Below, in pieces: positions 27,939 through 35,871 of a stretch of DNA of 42,729 nt. The stretch lies in the NCBI GenBank assembly GCA_902559565.1, contig CACEIH010000001.1:1-42729 (forward strand), read 5' to 3'. Made by a program: the position numbers and the translations under genes. The stretch's first letter is position 1; the number at the start of each line of letters is the position of its first letter. Below the pieces are notes generated by a model. That model was not told the DNA's origin. It saw only the letters and a program-made list of their open reading frames with translations, and did no database searches. The DNA is from an uncultured Pelagibacteraceae bacterium (GTDB lineage Bacteria > Pseudomonadota > Alphaproteobacteria > Pelagibacterales > Pelagibacteraceae).

Positions 27939-29063
27939 ATGAAGACAATTAGTAAATTATTACTAGCCATTTCTTTTGCTATCTCTGTAACTACTTCAGC
28001 ATTTGCTACAACAGTAACAGCTGTGTCTTGGGGTGGAGCTTATACAGAGTCTCAAAAGTTAGGGTACGGAGATCCTACTGCTAAGGCCCTTGGAATAAAT
28101 ATTGCTTGGGTTGACTATTCAGGTGGATTATCTGAGATCAAAGCACAAAAAGAGGCTGGCAAAATTACGTGGGATATTATCGACGTTTTTGCTATGGATA
28201 CTATCAATGGATGTGACGAAGGATTATTTGTTGAATTTGATTTTGACAAAGACTTCCCACCTGCACCAGATGGAACTCCAGCAAGTAAAGATTTCTTTAC
28301 TGATATGCCTAGCAAATGTGCTGTTGGAAATATTCTTTACTCATGGAACTATGCTTACAGTACAAAAGCATTCCCAGGTAAAGGACCAAAAACAATCAAA
28401 GATTTTTTTAACACTAAAAAATTCCCTGGAAAAAGAGCTATCTACAAAAGCGCTTTAACAAACTTAGAGATTGCTTTAGCTGCAGATGGTATCAAACCAG
28501 GAAAAGGTGGAAAGAAAATCTACAAAGCTTTAAACACTGAAAAAGGTGTTGAAAGAGCAATGAACAAGATCAAAGAGTTATGCGCAAACGACAACTGTGT
28601 ATTTTGGTCTGCAGGTGCTCAACCACCAGAATTGTTAGTTTCAGGTGAAGTTGTAATGGCTACAGGTTGGAATGGTAGATTCTTTAACGCAGAAGTTGGA
28701 GAAGGTGCACCAATCAAACAAGTATGGGATGGACAAGGTCTTGACTACGAGTACTTCGTGCAAGTTAAGGGTGGACCAAACGATGCTAATGGTATGGCTA
28801 AAAAAGCTTTGGCTATGATGACTAACACTGAAATGTTAGCTGGTAGTGCAAAATATATTGCTTATGCTCCTTGGAGAAAATCTTCTATAGCTATTATGGA
28901 AGCAGGAGAGCCTTGGTATAAAGATGGTAAGACTAATATGGTACCACAAATGCCAACAGCACCACAAAACACTAAAAACTATTTCTTAGTTGACCCTATC
29001 TTCTGGGCTGACAACGGAACTGAGCTTGGTGAGAAGTGGGAAGCTATGAAAGCTGGTCTATAA
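27939..29063 (+). CDS. potD: Periplasmic substrate-binding protein, PotD/PotF family
   Basis: I place the start at the ATG at 27939, because GGAGG lies just before it and the translation opens with a clean signal peptide MKTISKLLLAISFAISVTTSAFA. The ORF-track start at 27876 has neither. The mature protein (about 350 residues) begins TTVTAVSWGGAYTESQK, typical of the spermidine/putrescine-binding family, and ends WADNGTELGEKWEAMKAG. Aromatic residues lining the cleft (WNYAYSTK, WSAGAQPP, TGWNGRF, YAPWRKSS) would suit a cationic or ring-shaped ligand. It has its own promoter and a terminator directly after it. Codon choice here seems richer in C-ending codons (ATC, TAC, TTC) than in neighbours, as expected for a highly expressed gene. 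Confidence 0.92.
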   Translation: MKTISKLLLAISFAISVTTSAFATTVTAVSWGGAYTESQKLGYGDPTAKALGINIAWVDYSGGLSEIKAQKEAGKITWDIIDVFAMDTINGCDEGLFVEFDFDKDFPPAPDGTPASKDFFTDMPSKCAVGNILYSWNYAYSTKAFPGKGPKTIKDFFNTKKFPGKRAIYKSALTNLEIALAADGIKPGKGGKKIYKALNTEKGVERAMNKIKELCANDNCVFWSAGAQPPELLVSGEVVMATGWNGRFFNAEVGEGAPIKQVWDGQGLDYEYFVQVKGGPNDANGMAKKALAMMTNTEMLAGSAKYIAYAPWRKSSIAIMEAGEPWYKDGKTNMVPQMPTAPQNTKNYFLVDPIFWADNGTELGEKWEAMKAGL

Positions 29064-29064
29064 T

Positions 29065-29099
29065 TTAAGTTTAATTAAACTTAATTATATATTATAATT
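29065..29099 (+). repeat. Two AT-only inverted repeats after potD
   Basis: TTAAGTTTAATTAAACTTAA (29065-29084) is a perfect 20-base palindrome. AATTATA-TAT-TATAATT (29083-29099) is a 7-bp stem with a three-base loop. They lie between the potD stop and the GC-rich terminator and may protect the mRNA 3' end. Confidence 0.6.
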
Positions 29100-29100
29100 T

Positions 29101-29132
29101 AAGGGCGGTTATTTAATAACCGCCCTTTTTAT
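29101..29132 (+). terminator. Strong intrinsic terminator between potD and potB
   Basis: AAGGGCGGTTATT-T-AATAACCGCCCTT is a 13-bp perfect inverted repeat (loop about five bases in practice) followed by a run of Ts. It ends most transcripts after the binding protein; read-through would feed the permease genes, whose ATG is only a few bases away at 29135. Confidence 0.88.
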
Positions 29133-29134
29133 TT

Positions 29135-30388
29135 ATGAGCTCAGAATCACAACAAATTTTAACAACAGATGGAATACCTTTAGAGGTAAGTCTAAAAAAA
29201 GCTGAAAGAAGAAATAAAATAAAAGCTTTCTTGCTAGTTGCTCCTTTATTATTATTTTTAATCATCACATATGTGTTTCCTATTGGCGATATGCTTATGA
29301 GAAGTGTTGATGATAAAATGGTAACTGAAATGCTTCCTAAAACATTTAAAGCAATGGAGAAGTGGAATGGAAAAGAATTACCTGAAGAAGAAGTTTTTGA
29401 AGCTTTTTATTTAGATTTCAGACAATTAGTAGATGAAAAACGTGAAGGAAAATTATCTACACAACTTAATTACACAAAGAATGGTTTCAAAAGTATTATT
29501 AAAAAATTAAGAAGAAAATCAAAAAATTTTGAAGAAGGAAATTACAAAGAACAAATAATGGCTGTTCATAAAAGATGGGCAGATGTTGAATATTGGAAAG
29601 CAATTAAAAGAAGAGCTCCAGCATTTACTGGTCAAAAATATCTAAAAGGTATGGATATGTATAAGAATGAAAATGGAGAAATAGTAAGCGTTGAAGAAGA
29701 TAGGAGAATACATAGAATTTTATGGCTTAGAACTTTAGAAATTGCATTTTTTGTAACATTATTTTGTTTTTTGATGGCCTATCCAATAGCTCATTTGTTA
29801 GCTACTTTACCTATGAAGTACAGTAACTTACTAATGATCTGTGTCCTTCTTCCGTTTTGGACATCATTACTCGTAAGAACTGCGAGTTGGATGATCTTGT
29901 TGCAACAACAGGGAGTCGTAAATGATTTATTTGTTGGAATAGGTTTAGTTGCAGATGATGCAAGACCACAAATGATGTATAATAAAACTGGAACATATGT
30001 TGCCATGACACAAATTTTGCTCCCCTTTATGGTTCTGCCTCTTTACAGTGTAATGAAAACTATTTCACCAAGCTTAATGAGAGCTGGAAAATCTTTAGGC
30101 GGAACGCCAATAGTTGCTTTCTGGAAAGTATATTTTCCTTTAACAATTCCTGGTATTGGAGCAGGTTGTTTGTTGTGTTTTATATTAGCAATCGGTTATT
30201 ACATTACACCAGCCTTAGTTGGAGGGGCATCTGGTACTTTAATTAGTAACCAAATTGCTTTTCATATGAAGAGTACACTTGATTGGAGTTTTGCTTCAGC
30301 AATGGGTTTAATGTTGCTTAGTGGAGTATTGGCGATTTATTGGGTTTATAACAAACTAGTTGGAATAGATAATATTAAATTAGGATAA
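29135..30388 (+). CDS. potB: ABC transporter permease, PotB family, with large periplasmic insertion
   Basis: A 417-residue inner membrane permease; ordinary PotB proteins are about 275-300. The first helix is AFLLVAPLLLFLIITYVFPIG (residues ~31-51) and the next begins near residue 195 (ILWLRTLEIAFFVTLF). Between them is a hydrophilic, helix-rich insertion of about 135 residues (KWNGKELPEEEVFEAFYLDFRQ... KRWADVEYWKAI). The core has the EAA-type loop (MRAGKSLGGTPIVAFWKVYFPLTIPGI) that contacts the ATPase. It starts right after the potD terminator without a visible Shine-Dalgarno, suggesting low expression. It pairs with PotC, five bases downstream. Confidence 0.9.
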   Translation: MSSESQQILTTDGIPLEVSLKKAERRNKIKAFLLVAPLLLFLIITYVFPIGDMLMRSVDDKMVTEMLPKTFKAMEKWNGKELPEEEVFEAFYLDFRQLVDEKREGKLSTQLNYTKNGFKSIIKKLRRKSKNFEEGNYKEQIMAVHKRWADVEYWKAIKRRAPAFTGQKYLKGMDMYKNENGEIVSVEEDRRIHRILWLRTLEIAFFVTLFCFLMAYPIAHLLATLPMKYSNLLMICVLLPFWTSLLVRTASWMILLQQQGVVNDLFVGIGLVADDARPQMMYNKTGTYVAMTQILLPFMVLPLYSVMKTISPSLMRAGKSLGGTPIVAFWKVYFPLTIPGIGAGCLLCFILAIGYYITPALVGGASGTLISNQIAFHMKSTLDWSFASAMGLMLLSGVLAIYWVYNKLVGIDNIKLG

Positions 30389-30393
30389 ACAAA

Positions 30394-31248
30394 ATGGCTT
30401 TACCAAAACACACAGAATTACATTACAGAATTTGGCACTACTTTTACTTATTTATTTGTGGGTCAGTTTTCTTTTTTTTAATTGCACCACTATTTGTAAT
30501 ATTCCCCCTTTCTTTTAATGCAGAAGAGTTTTTAAGTTTTTCTGATGGGATGAAAAGTTTGGATCCAGATGCTTTTTCATTGAGATGGTATAAAGATATG
30601 ATTTATGGAACAAAAAACCCATGGGGTCTAGCAGCTAAAAATAGTTTTATAATTGCAATTTTTGCAACTATAGGATCTGTATTGCTTGGAACTGTTGCTG
30701 CATTAGGATTAAGCAGCAGACATATGCCATATAAGGGTATTATCATGGCGATACTAATCTCTCCAATGATTGTTCCTTTAATTATTTCTGGTGTAGCAAT
30801 ATTTTTCTTTATGGCAAAAGCTGGATTAGCAGCTACACACACAGGAATAGTTCTTGCACATATTATTTTAGGGACACCATTTGTTGTAATTACTGTTACA
30901 GCGACATTATCAGGATTTGATCATAGCGTAACAAGAGCTGCAGCAAGCCTTGGAAGTAATCCAGTAAACACTTTTATGAAAATTACATTACCCTTAATAT
31001 TACCTGGTGTTATTTCTGGTGGATTATTTGCGTTTGTAACATCATTTGATGAAGTTGTGGTTGTTTTATTTTTAGCTGGTCTTGAAAATACAACTATTCC
31101 GATTCAGATGTGGACGGGTTTAAGAGAACAGTTAAGTCCAACTATTCTTGCAGTTGCAACTTGTCTAATTATTTTGTCAACATTAATATTAGTTACCGCT
31201 GAGCTTTTAAGAAGAAGATCTGAGAGACTCAGAGGAATAAACCGATAG
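30394..31248 (+). CDS. potC: ABC transporter permease, PotC family
   Basis: A 284-residue permease with six predicted helices. The EAA loop reads TRAAASLGSNPVNTFMKITLPLILPGV, the site that docks on PotA. The first helix (FYLFICGSVFFFLIAPLFVIFPLSF) is followed by a periplasmic loop with DAFSLRWYKDM, a common PotC mark. It completes the PotABCD-type importer. It begins five bases after potB and ends twelve bases before the acyl-CoA enzyme gene, so uptake and breakdown genes are probably on one transcript. Confidence 0.92.
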   Translation: MALPKHTELHYRIWHYFYLFICGSVFFFLIAPLFVIFPLSFNAEEFLSFSDGMKSLDPDAFSLRWYKDMIYGTKNPWGLAAKNSFIIAIFATIGSVLLGTVAALGLSSRHMPYKGIIMAILISPMIVPLIISGVAIFFFMAKAGLAATHTGIVLAHIILGTPFVVITVTATLSGFDHSVTRAAASLGSNPVNTFMKITLPLILPGVISGGLFAFVTSFDEVVVVLFLAGLENTTIPIQMWTGLREQLSPTILAVATCLIILSTLILVTAELLRRRSERLRGINR

Positions 31249-31260
31249 TAAAATCATTTA

Positions 31261-33483
31261 ATGAAAATTAAGAACGTAGTGGTGATTGGCTCTGGAACAA
31301 TGGGTAGTGGTATTGCTGCTCACTTATGTAATGCAAATGTACCCGTAACTTTACTTGATTTGAAAACAGAGATAAGTGAAAAAGCTAGAGAAAGAATTCA
31401 TAAGTCAAGACCTCCTTTACTAATTGATAAATCTAAAATTAATAATATTAAAGTTGGAAATATTTCAGATGATTTTGATGTAGTTAAAGATGCAGATTGG
31501 ATTGTTGAAGCAGTAGTGGAAAGAATAGATATCAAACATCAAATTTATGAAAAGATATTTAAGGCAAGAAAAGATGGAGCTATAGTCTCATCAAATACAT
31601 CATCAATTCCAATTAAAGTTTTATCTGAACATTTAACAGATATAGAAAAAAAAGATTTTTGTATTACACACTTTTTTAATCCTGTCAGATATATGGGTCT
31701 GCTTGAGATTGTTAAAAATGAAAACAATGATCTTAATAAGATTAATAAATTAAAAGAATTTTGTGAAGTAGAATTAGGCAAGGGTGCAATAGTTTGTAAC
31801 GATACTCCAGGTTTTTTAGGAAATAGAGTTGGTGTTTATGCAATGCAAGTTGCTATGACAGAAGCGTTTAAGATGAAACTTTCTGTTGAAGAAGCAGACG
31901 CAATATTTGGAAGACCAATGGGTATTCCTAAAACAGGTGTGTTTGGACTATATGATTTAATTGGTATCGATTTAATGGCTGATGTATTGAAAAGTTTTGT
32001 TAAAGAATTACCAGAGACAGATGAGTTTCATCAAGTTGCAAAAGAAATTCCATTAGTAAAAAAATTAATTGAGACTGGCTATACAGGAAGAAAAGGTAAA
32101 GGTGGATTTTATCGAATGAACAAAACTGGAGCCACTAAAGTAATGGAAGCTATTAATCTTGAATCTGGAGATTATTCTCCTAGCAAAAAGATTGATGTTA
32201 AATCAGATAAAGTAGATCTAAAGACATTAATCAATAGAAAAGATAAGTATGGTGAATATGCTTGGTCAGTTTTATCTAAAATAATTAAATATGCTTCCTC
32301 ATTAGTACCGGGTATTACAAAAGAATTTAATGATATTGATGAAGCAATGAGACTAGGTTTTAATTGGTCCAAAGGTCCTTTTGAGATGCTTGAAGAAATA
32401 GGTGTAAAAAATTTCTTTAATAGAGTTGATGACTTTGCTGGTAATAAATTTTTAGAAAATTTATCAAAAACTAAAAATGAAGATTTTTATGGTGAGAGAC
32501 AAAAATACACGAACATAGAAACTTTAGGAAAAGTTAAAAAAACAGCATCTAGTTTAGATGGAAACGACTCTGCAAAAATCTATAGATTTAATGATTATAA
32601 TATTGTTGAGTTTACTACTAAAGCTAACGCTCTAGACTATGACTCAATGGATGCTTTAAAAAAAGCAACAGATAAACCTCTAATAATTATAAATGAAAGT
32701 ATGCAATTTTCTGCAGGTGTGAACTTAACTTACACAATGCAATTTGCAGACAAAAAAGATTTTAAATCGATTGAAAAATTTATTAAATATTTTCAAGAAA
32801 CTTGTAAGCATTTAAAATATTCAAAATATCCAGTAGTTTCAGCTCCATCAGGATTAACTTTAGGTGGTGGATTTGAGGTAATGGTGCAAAGTAATTTTGT
32901 TGCATCTCATACAAATATTGTTGTTGGTCTAGTAGAAACTATTGTGGGTTTAATTCCAGCAGGGGGTGGATGTAAGGAAATGTTAGCAAGATGGCTTGAT
33001 ACTGATGAGGCAAAGAAAGATCCAAATTACGCACCTTTAAAAGTCTTTGATATAATTGGATATGGTAAAACAGCTACCTCACCAGTTGAAGCGGAACCAA
33101 TGAAATATTTGAGACCTTCTGATAAAAAAATAATGAATAGAAATAGTTTATTAGAAGTTTCCAAAAAAATTATTACAGATAATAAAGATTTTAAGTCACC
33201 AAGTGAGCTTGAATTTAAGCTTCCAGGAAAAGCTGTAAGAGGGGAAATGGATAAAATTTTAGATAAACTTTATAATGATAAAGTTATTTTAGATCATGGT
33301 GTCGAAGTTGCGAAAGAATTAGCACATGTTTTAAGTGGAGGAGATACCACAATTGATAAAACTTTATCGGAAGATGATTTATTTAAATTAGAACTAGATG
33401 CTTTTATGAGATTAATTGAAACTCAAAAAACTCAAGATAGAATAAAGCATACTTTAGCCACTGGTAAACCTTTAGTTAATTAA
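31261..33483 (+). CDS. 3-hydroxyacyl-CoA dehydrogenase / enoyl-CoA hydratase fusion
   Basis: A 740-residue two-part enzyme with the dehydrogenase first, the reverse of FadB. The Rossmann start is VVVIGSGTMGSGIAAHLC, the catalytic His lies in ITHFFNPVRYMGLLEIV, and the C-terminal 3HCDH repeats span residues ~185-420. The crotonase part (~440-740) has FSAGVNL, the oxyanion-hole/Glu segment TLGGGFEVMVQ and GLVETIVGLIPAGGG, so both crotonase glutamates appear kept. It would hydrate an enoyl-CoA and oxidise the 3-hydroxyacyl-CoA. No thiolase or CoA ligase is nearby. Position at the end of the transporter operon suggests it processes the CoA ester of the imported compound's carbon chain. Confidence 0.9.
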   Translation: MKIKNVVVIGSGTMGSGIAAHLCNANVPVTLLDLKTEISEKARERIHKSRPPLLIDKSKINNIKVGNISDDFDVVKDADWIVEAVVERIDIKHQIYEKIFKARKDGAIVSSNTSSIPIKVLSEHLTDIEKKDFCITHFFNPVRYMGLLEIVKNENNDLNKINKLKEFCEVELGKGAIVCNDTPGFLGNRVGVYAMQVAMTEAFKMKLSVEEADAIFGRPMGIPKTGVFGLYDLIGIDLMADVLKSFVKELPETDEFHQVAKEIPLVKKLIETGYTGRKGKGGFYRMNKTGATKVMEAINLESGDYSPSKKIDVKSDKVDLKTLINRKDKYGEYAWSVLSKIIKYASSLVPGITKEFNDIDEAMRLGFNWSKGPFEMLEEIGVKNFFNRVDDFAGNKFLENLSKTKNEDFYGERQKYTNIETLGKVKKTASSLDGNDSAKIYRFNDYNIVEFTTKANALDYDSMDALKKATDKPLIIINESMQFSAGVNLTYTMQFADKKDFKSIEKFIKYFQETCKHLKYSKYPVVSAPSGLTLGGGFEVMVQSNFVASHTNIVVGLVETIVGLIPAGGGCKEMLARWLDTDEAKKDPNYAPLKVFDIIGYGKTATSPVEAEPMKYLRPSDKKIMNRNSLLEVSKKIITDNKDFKSPSELEFKLPGKAVRGEMDKILDKLYNDKVILDHGVEVAKELAHVLSGGDTTIDKTLSEDDLFKLELDAFMRLIETQKTQDRIKHTLATGKPLVN

Positions 33484-34119
33484 CATCCTAATTGAATTTA
33501 TATAGTCAGGCCTTAATACATACTGGGATTTATCAAGATATTTAATTTTTTTTAAGGCTTTTAAACCGTAAATAACTTTTCCAATTGGAGTATATTCAGT
33601 TTCATATAAAGGTTCATCTCTTAGTAGAATAAAAAATTGACTATCTTCAGTGTTATATTTTTGAGTTCTTGCTAAAGCAACACTGCCTTTTTCAAAATTA
33701 AATGGATTATCTACTTCAGAATTAATAGTTCCTAGTCCTGATTTACCTGTTCCAATTTTTCCATAATCTATATTTCCTTTTTTACCAAACTCTAAATCTC
33801 CAGCTTGAACAAGTGTATCTTTAATAACTCTATGAAAAGCAACATCATCATAAGATTTAGATTTTATCAAAGTTATAAATCTTTTTACCCCATTTGGAGA
33901 AATTTCAGGATAAAGTTCTATAATAACATTTCCACAAGGAACATTTAATACTGCAATGTTTTTTGGTTTATCAAATTTAATCTTATAAGGATCATAATCT
34001 TTAACGAACAAACACTTATCTTTTATTAAAAAAAAAGAACCAAAAGAAAATAAAGCCAAAACAATTATAAAAGTTAAGATTATTTTTTCAGATTTAGAAG
34101 CTTTAATTTTTTTAATCAT
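33472..34119 (-). CDS. Membrane-anchored peptidyl-prolyl cis-trans isomerase (cyclophilin)
   Basis: A 215-residue protein with one N-terminal membrane helix (KIILTFIIVLALFSFGSFFLI), so the catalytic domain faces the periplasm. The cyclophilin core is recognisable: VIIELYPEISPNGVKRFITLIKSKSYDDVAFHRVI, VQAGDL, GSVALART, DSQFFILL. The FHR and QFFI active-site stretches are present. It assists folding of exported proteins. The ATG overlaps the end of the HExxH gene by four bases, making a two-gene operon; the 3' end overlaps the convergent acyl-CoA gene by twelve bases. Confidence 0.9.
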   Translation of the reverse strand: MIKKIKASKSEKIILTFIIVLALFSFGSFFLIKDKCLFVKDYDPYKIKFDKPKNIAVLNVPCGNVIIELYPEISPNGVKRFITLIKSKSYDDVAFHRVIKDTLVQAGDLEFGKKGNIDYGKIGTGKSGLGTINSEVDNPFNFEKGSVALARTQKYNTEDSQFFILLRDEPLYETEYTPIGKVIYGLKALKKIKYLDKSQYVLRPDYINSIRMLIN

Positions 34120-34838
34120 AGAATAAAATTTTTATCAATCTTCAATAAATTATTTTTTATGAATTGTATCTTTTTTTTTAAAATTAGATCACTATTATTA
34201 AAGCTTGAACCAATCATTAAATGTGAAAATACTTCAGCCATATCTTCTGAAGCTGTTGATCTAGAATATTCTGTAAAAAAACCCTCTGTTTTTTTATAAG
34301 TATCCAATCCTATTTTATCAGTACAAGTAGAGCATTCTGCATATTTAAAATTTTTTACATTAAACTCAGACCATACTTTTTCATCAAATATTTCTTTGAA
34401 GCTGTCATTTATTATATGAAATACTTCATGGTGAATTACTCTTTCAAAATATTTTTCATCAAATTTTATATCTAGGATTAAAGTTTTCATTACATTATCT
34501 GGTATTCCAGCGGTATTTATATTTGAAATAGATAAATCTTCACAAAGAACAATATATTTAAGATTAATTTTTTTTAAAAATTTTTGATTATACCTATTCA
34601 AATTTTTTTGGATTATTTTATATTTTTCATCCAAAACTTTTTTTTCTGAACTAAAGCAATTAATATTATTATCTACACCAATTGTGAATGGTTGCTTGGC
34701 ATATAAGTATCTAAGTTTATTTGAAGTGTTGATCTCATAAATTTCAAGATTGGGAATTTTTATTAGATTATAAATCGTATCAGCTTGTCCATGACCAAAG
34801 ATAAATAAAGATAATAAAATTAATCTTATTAAGTTCAT
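34116..34838 (-). CDS. Exported protein with HExxH zinc-protease motif
   Basis: A 240-residue protein with a signal-like N-terminus (NLIRLILLSLFIFGHGQA). The motif VIHHEVFHIIND places HExxH at residues 137-141. About 57 residues later comes STASEDMAEVFSHLM, whose Glu resembles the third ligand in gluzincin-like proteins with a (R)EDxAE motif. A CSTC pair (residues 169-172) precedes it. This fits a secreted or periplasmic zinc metallopeptidase of an uncharacterised family. It is co-transcribed with the periplasmic cyclophilin, suggesting an envelope protein-quality role. No closer family is recognised. Confidence 0.65.
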   Translation of the reverse strand: MNLIRLILLSLFIFGHGQADTIYNLIKIPNLEIYEINTSNKLRYLYAKQPFTIGVDNNINCFSSEKKVLDEKYKIIQKNLNRYNQKFLKKINLKYIVLCEDLSISNINTAGIPDNVMKTLILDIKFDEKYFERVIHHEVFHIINDSFKEIFDEKVWSEFNVKNFKYAECSTCTDKIGLDTYKKTEGFFTEYSRSTASEDMAEVFSHLMIGSSFNNSDLILKKKIQFIKNNLLKIDKNFIL

Positions 34839-34891
34839 AAATTTATATATAGAAGATATTCCAAATTAAAAGAATGTGATACAGTTTTACT

Positions 34892-35851
34892 GTGAAAAAA
34901 AAAAGAAATAAAAATCCAATCCAACCTGTAAGTGGAACTAAAGTGCCACGGTTTGCTGGTCCCTCAACATTTGCAAGATTACCCGAATTAAGAGATGTAG
35001 AAAGTTGTGATGTAGCAATTGTTGGAATCCCATTTGATGCTGGCACAAGTTATAGACCAGGTGCAAGATTTGGCCCCCAAAGTATAAGGCAAGCATCTAG
35101 ACATTTAAGAACAAATTATCATCCAAGTTATGATGTTGAGCCATTTAAAGTACAACAGGTTGCTGATGCTGGAGATATTACATGTAATCCTTTTAATATT
35201 GATGAAGCAATTAAGCAAATTGAAGTAGGTGCAACTGATTTACTCAAAAAAACTGGAGGTATAATAAGTTTGGGTGGTGATCATACAATTGCATTTCCAT
35301 TATTAAAAGCAGTCAATAAAATTAATAATGGCCCTGTTGCTTTAGTTCATTTTGATGCACATCTAGATACATGGGATACTTATTTTGGTGCCCCTTATAC
35401 TCATGGGACTCCTTTTAGAAGAGCTAGAGAAGAAAATTTATTCTTAGATGATGCATCTATGCATGTAGGTATTAGAGGACCTTTATACAGTAGAAATGAT
35501 ATTAAAAATGATGAAAGTTTCGGTTTTAAGATAATTCATTGTGATGAATTTCAAACTGAAGGAACTGATAAAATTGCAGAAAGGATTAGACAAAGAGTTG
35601 GAGACAATCCATTATATCTGTCTATTGATATAGATGTTTTGGATCCTGCTTTTGCACCGGGCACAGGCACACCAGAAATTGCTGGGATGACAACTAGAGA
35701 AATGGTTAATGTGATAAGAGGTTTATCTGGCATGAATTTAATTTCTGCAGATGTTGTTGAAGTTTCACCAGCATATGATCATGCAGAGGTAACATCGCTT
35801 GCTGCTGCAACGATAGTTTATGAATTAACAAATTTGTTTGCAAAAAAATAA
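34892..35851 (+). CDS. speB: Ureohydrolase, agmatinase / guanidino-acid hydrolase family
   Basis: A 319-residue ureohydrolase. Metal ligands are seen in SLGGDHTIAFP, LVHFDAHLDTWD and YLSIDIDVLDPAFAPGTGTPE. The N-terminal PVSGTKVPRFAGPSTFARLPEL resembles agmatinase-like and guanidinobutyrase/guanidinopropionase proteins, so the substrate (agmatine or a guanidino acid) is uncertain and speB is a family symbol. It removes urea from a guanidino group using two Mn ions. GTG is the start. It is followed 20 bases later by an aldehyde dehydrogenase and then an NCS1 permease, and opposite lie urea-releasing allantoin enzymes, so the locus is about ureide/guanidino nitrogen. Confidence 0.85.
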   Translation: MKKKRNKNPIQPVSGTKVPRFAGPSTFARLPELRDVESCDVAIVGIPFDAGTSYRPGARFGPQSIRQASRHLRTNYHPSYDVEPFKVQQVADAGDITCNPFNIDEAIKQIEVGATDLLKKTGGIISLGGDHTIAFPLLKAVNKINNGPVALVHFDAHLDTWDTYFGAPYTHGTPFRRAREENLFLDDASMHVGIRGPLYSRNDIKNDESFGFKIIHCDEFQTEGTDKIAERIRQRVGDNPLYLSIDIDVLDPAFAPGTGTPEIAGMTTREMVNVIRGLSGMNLISADVVEVSPAYDHAEVTSLAAATIVYELTNLFAKK

Positions 35852-35871
35852 AGAAAAGGTAGGAGTCTGTT

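Noticed and set aside
28102-28458. 118-residue plus-strand ORF inside potD
   Set aside because: Out-of-frame shadow; potD itself is a perfect family match over this stretch.
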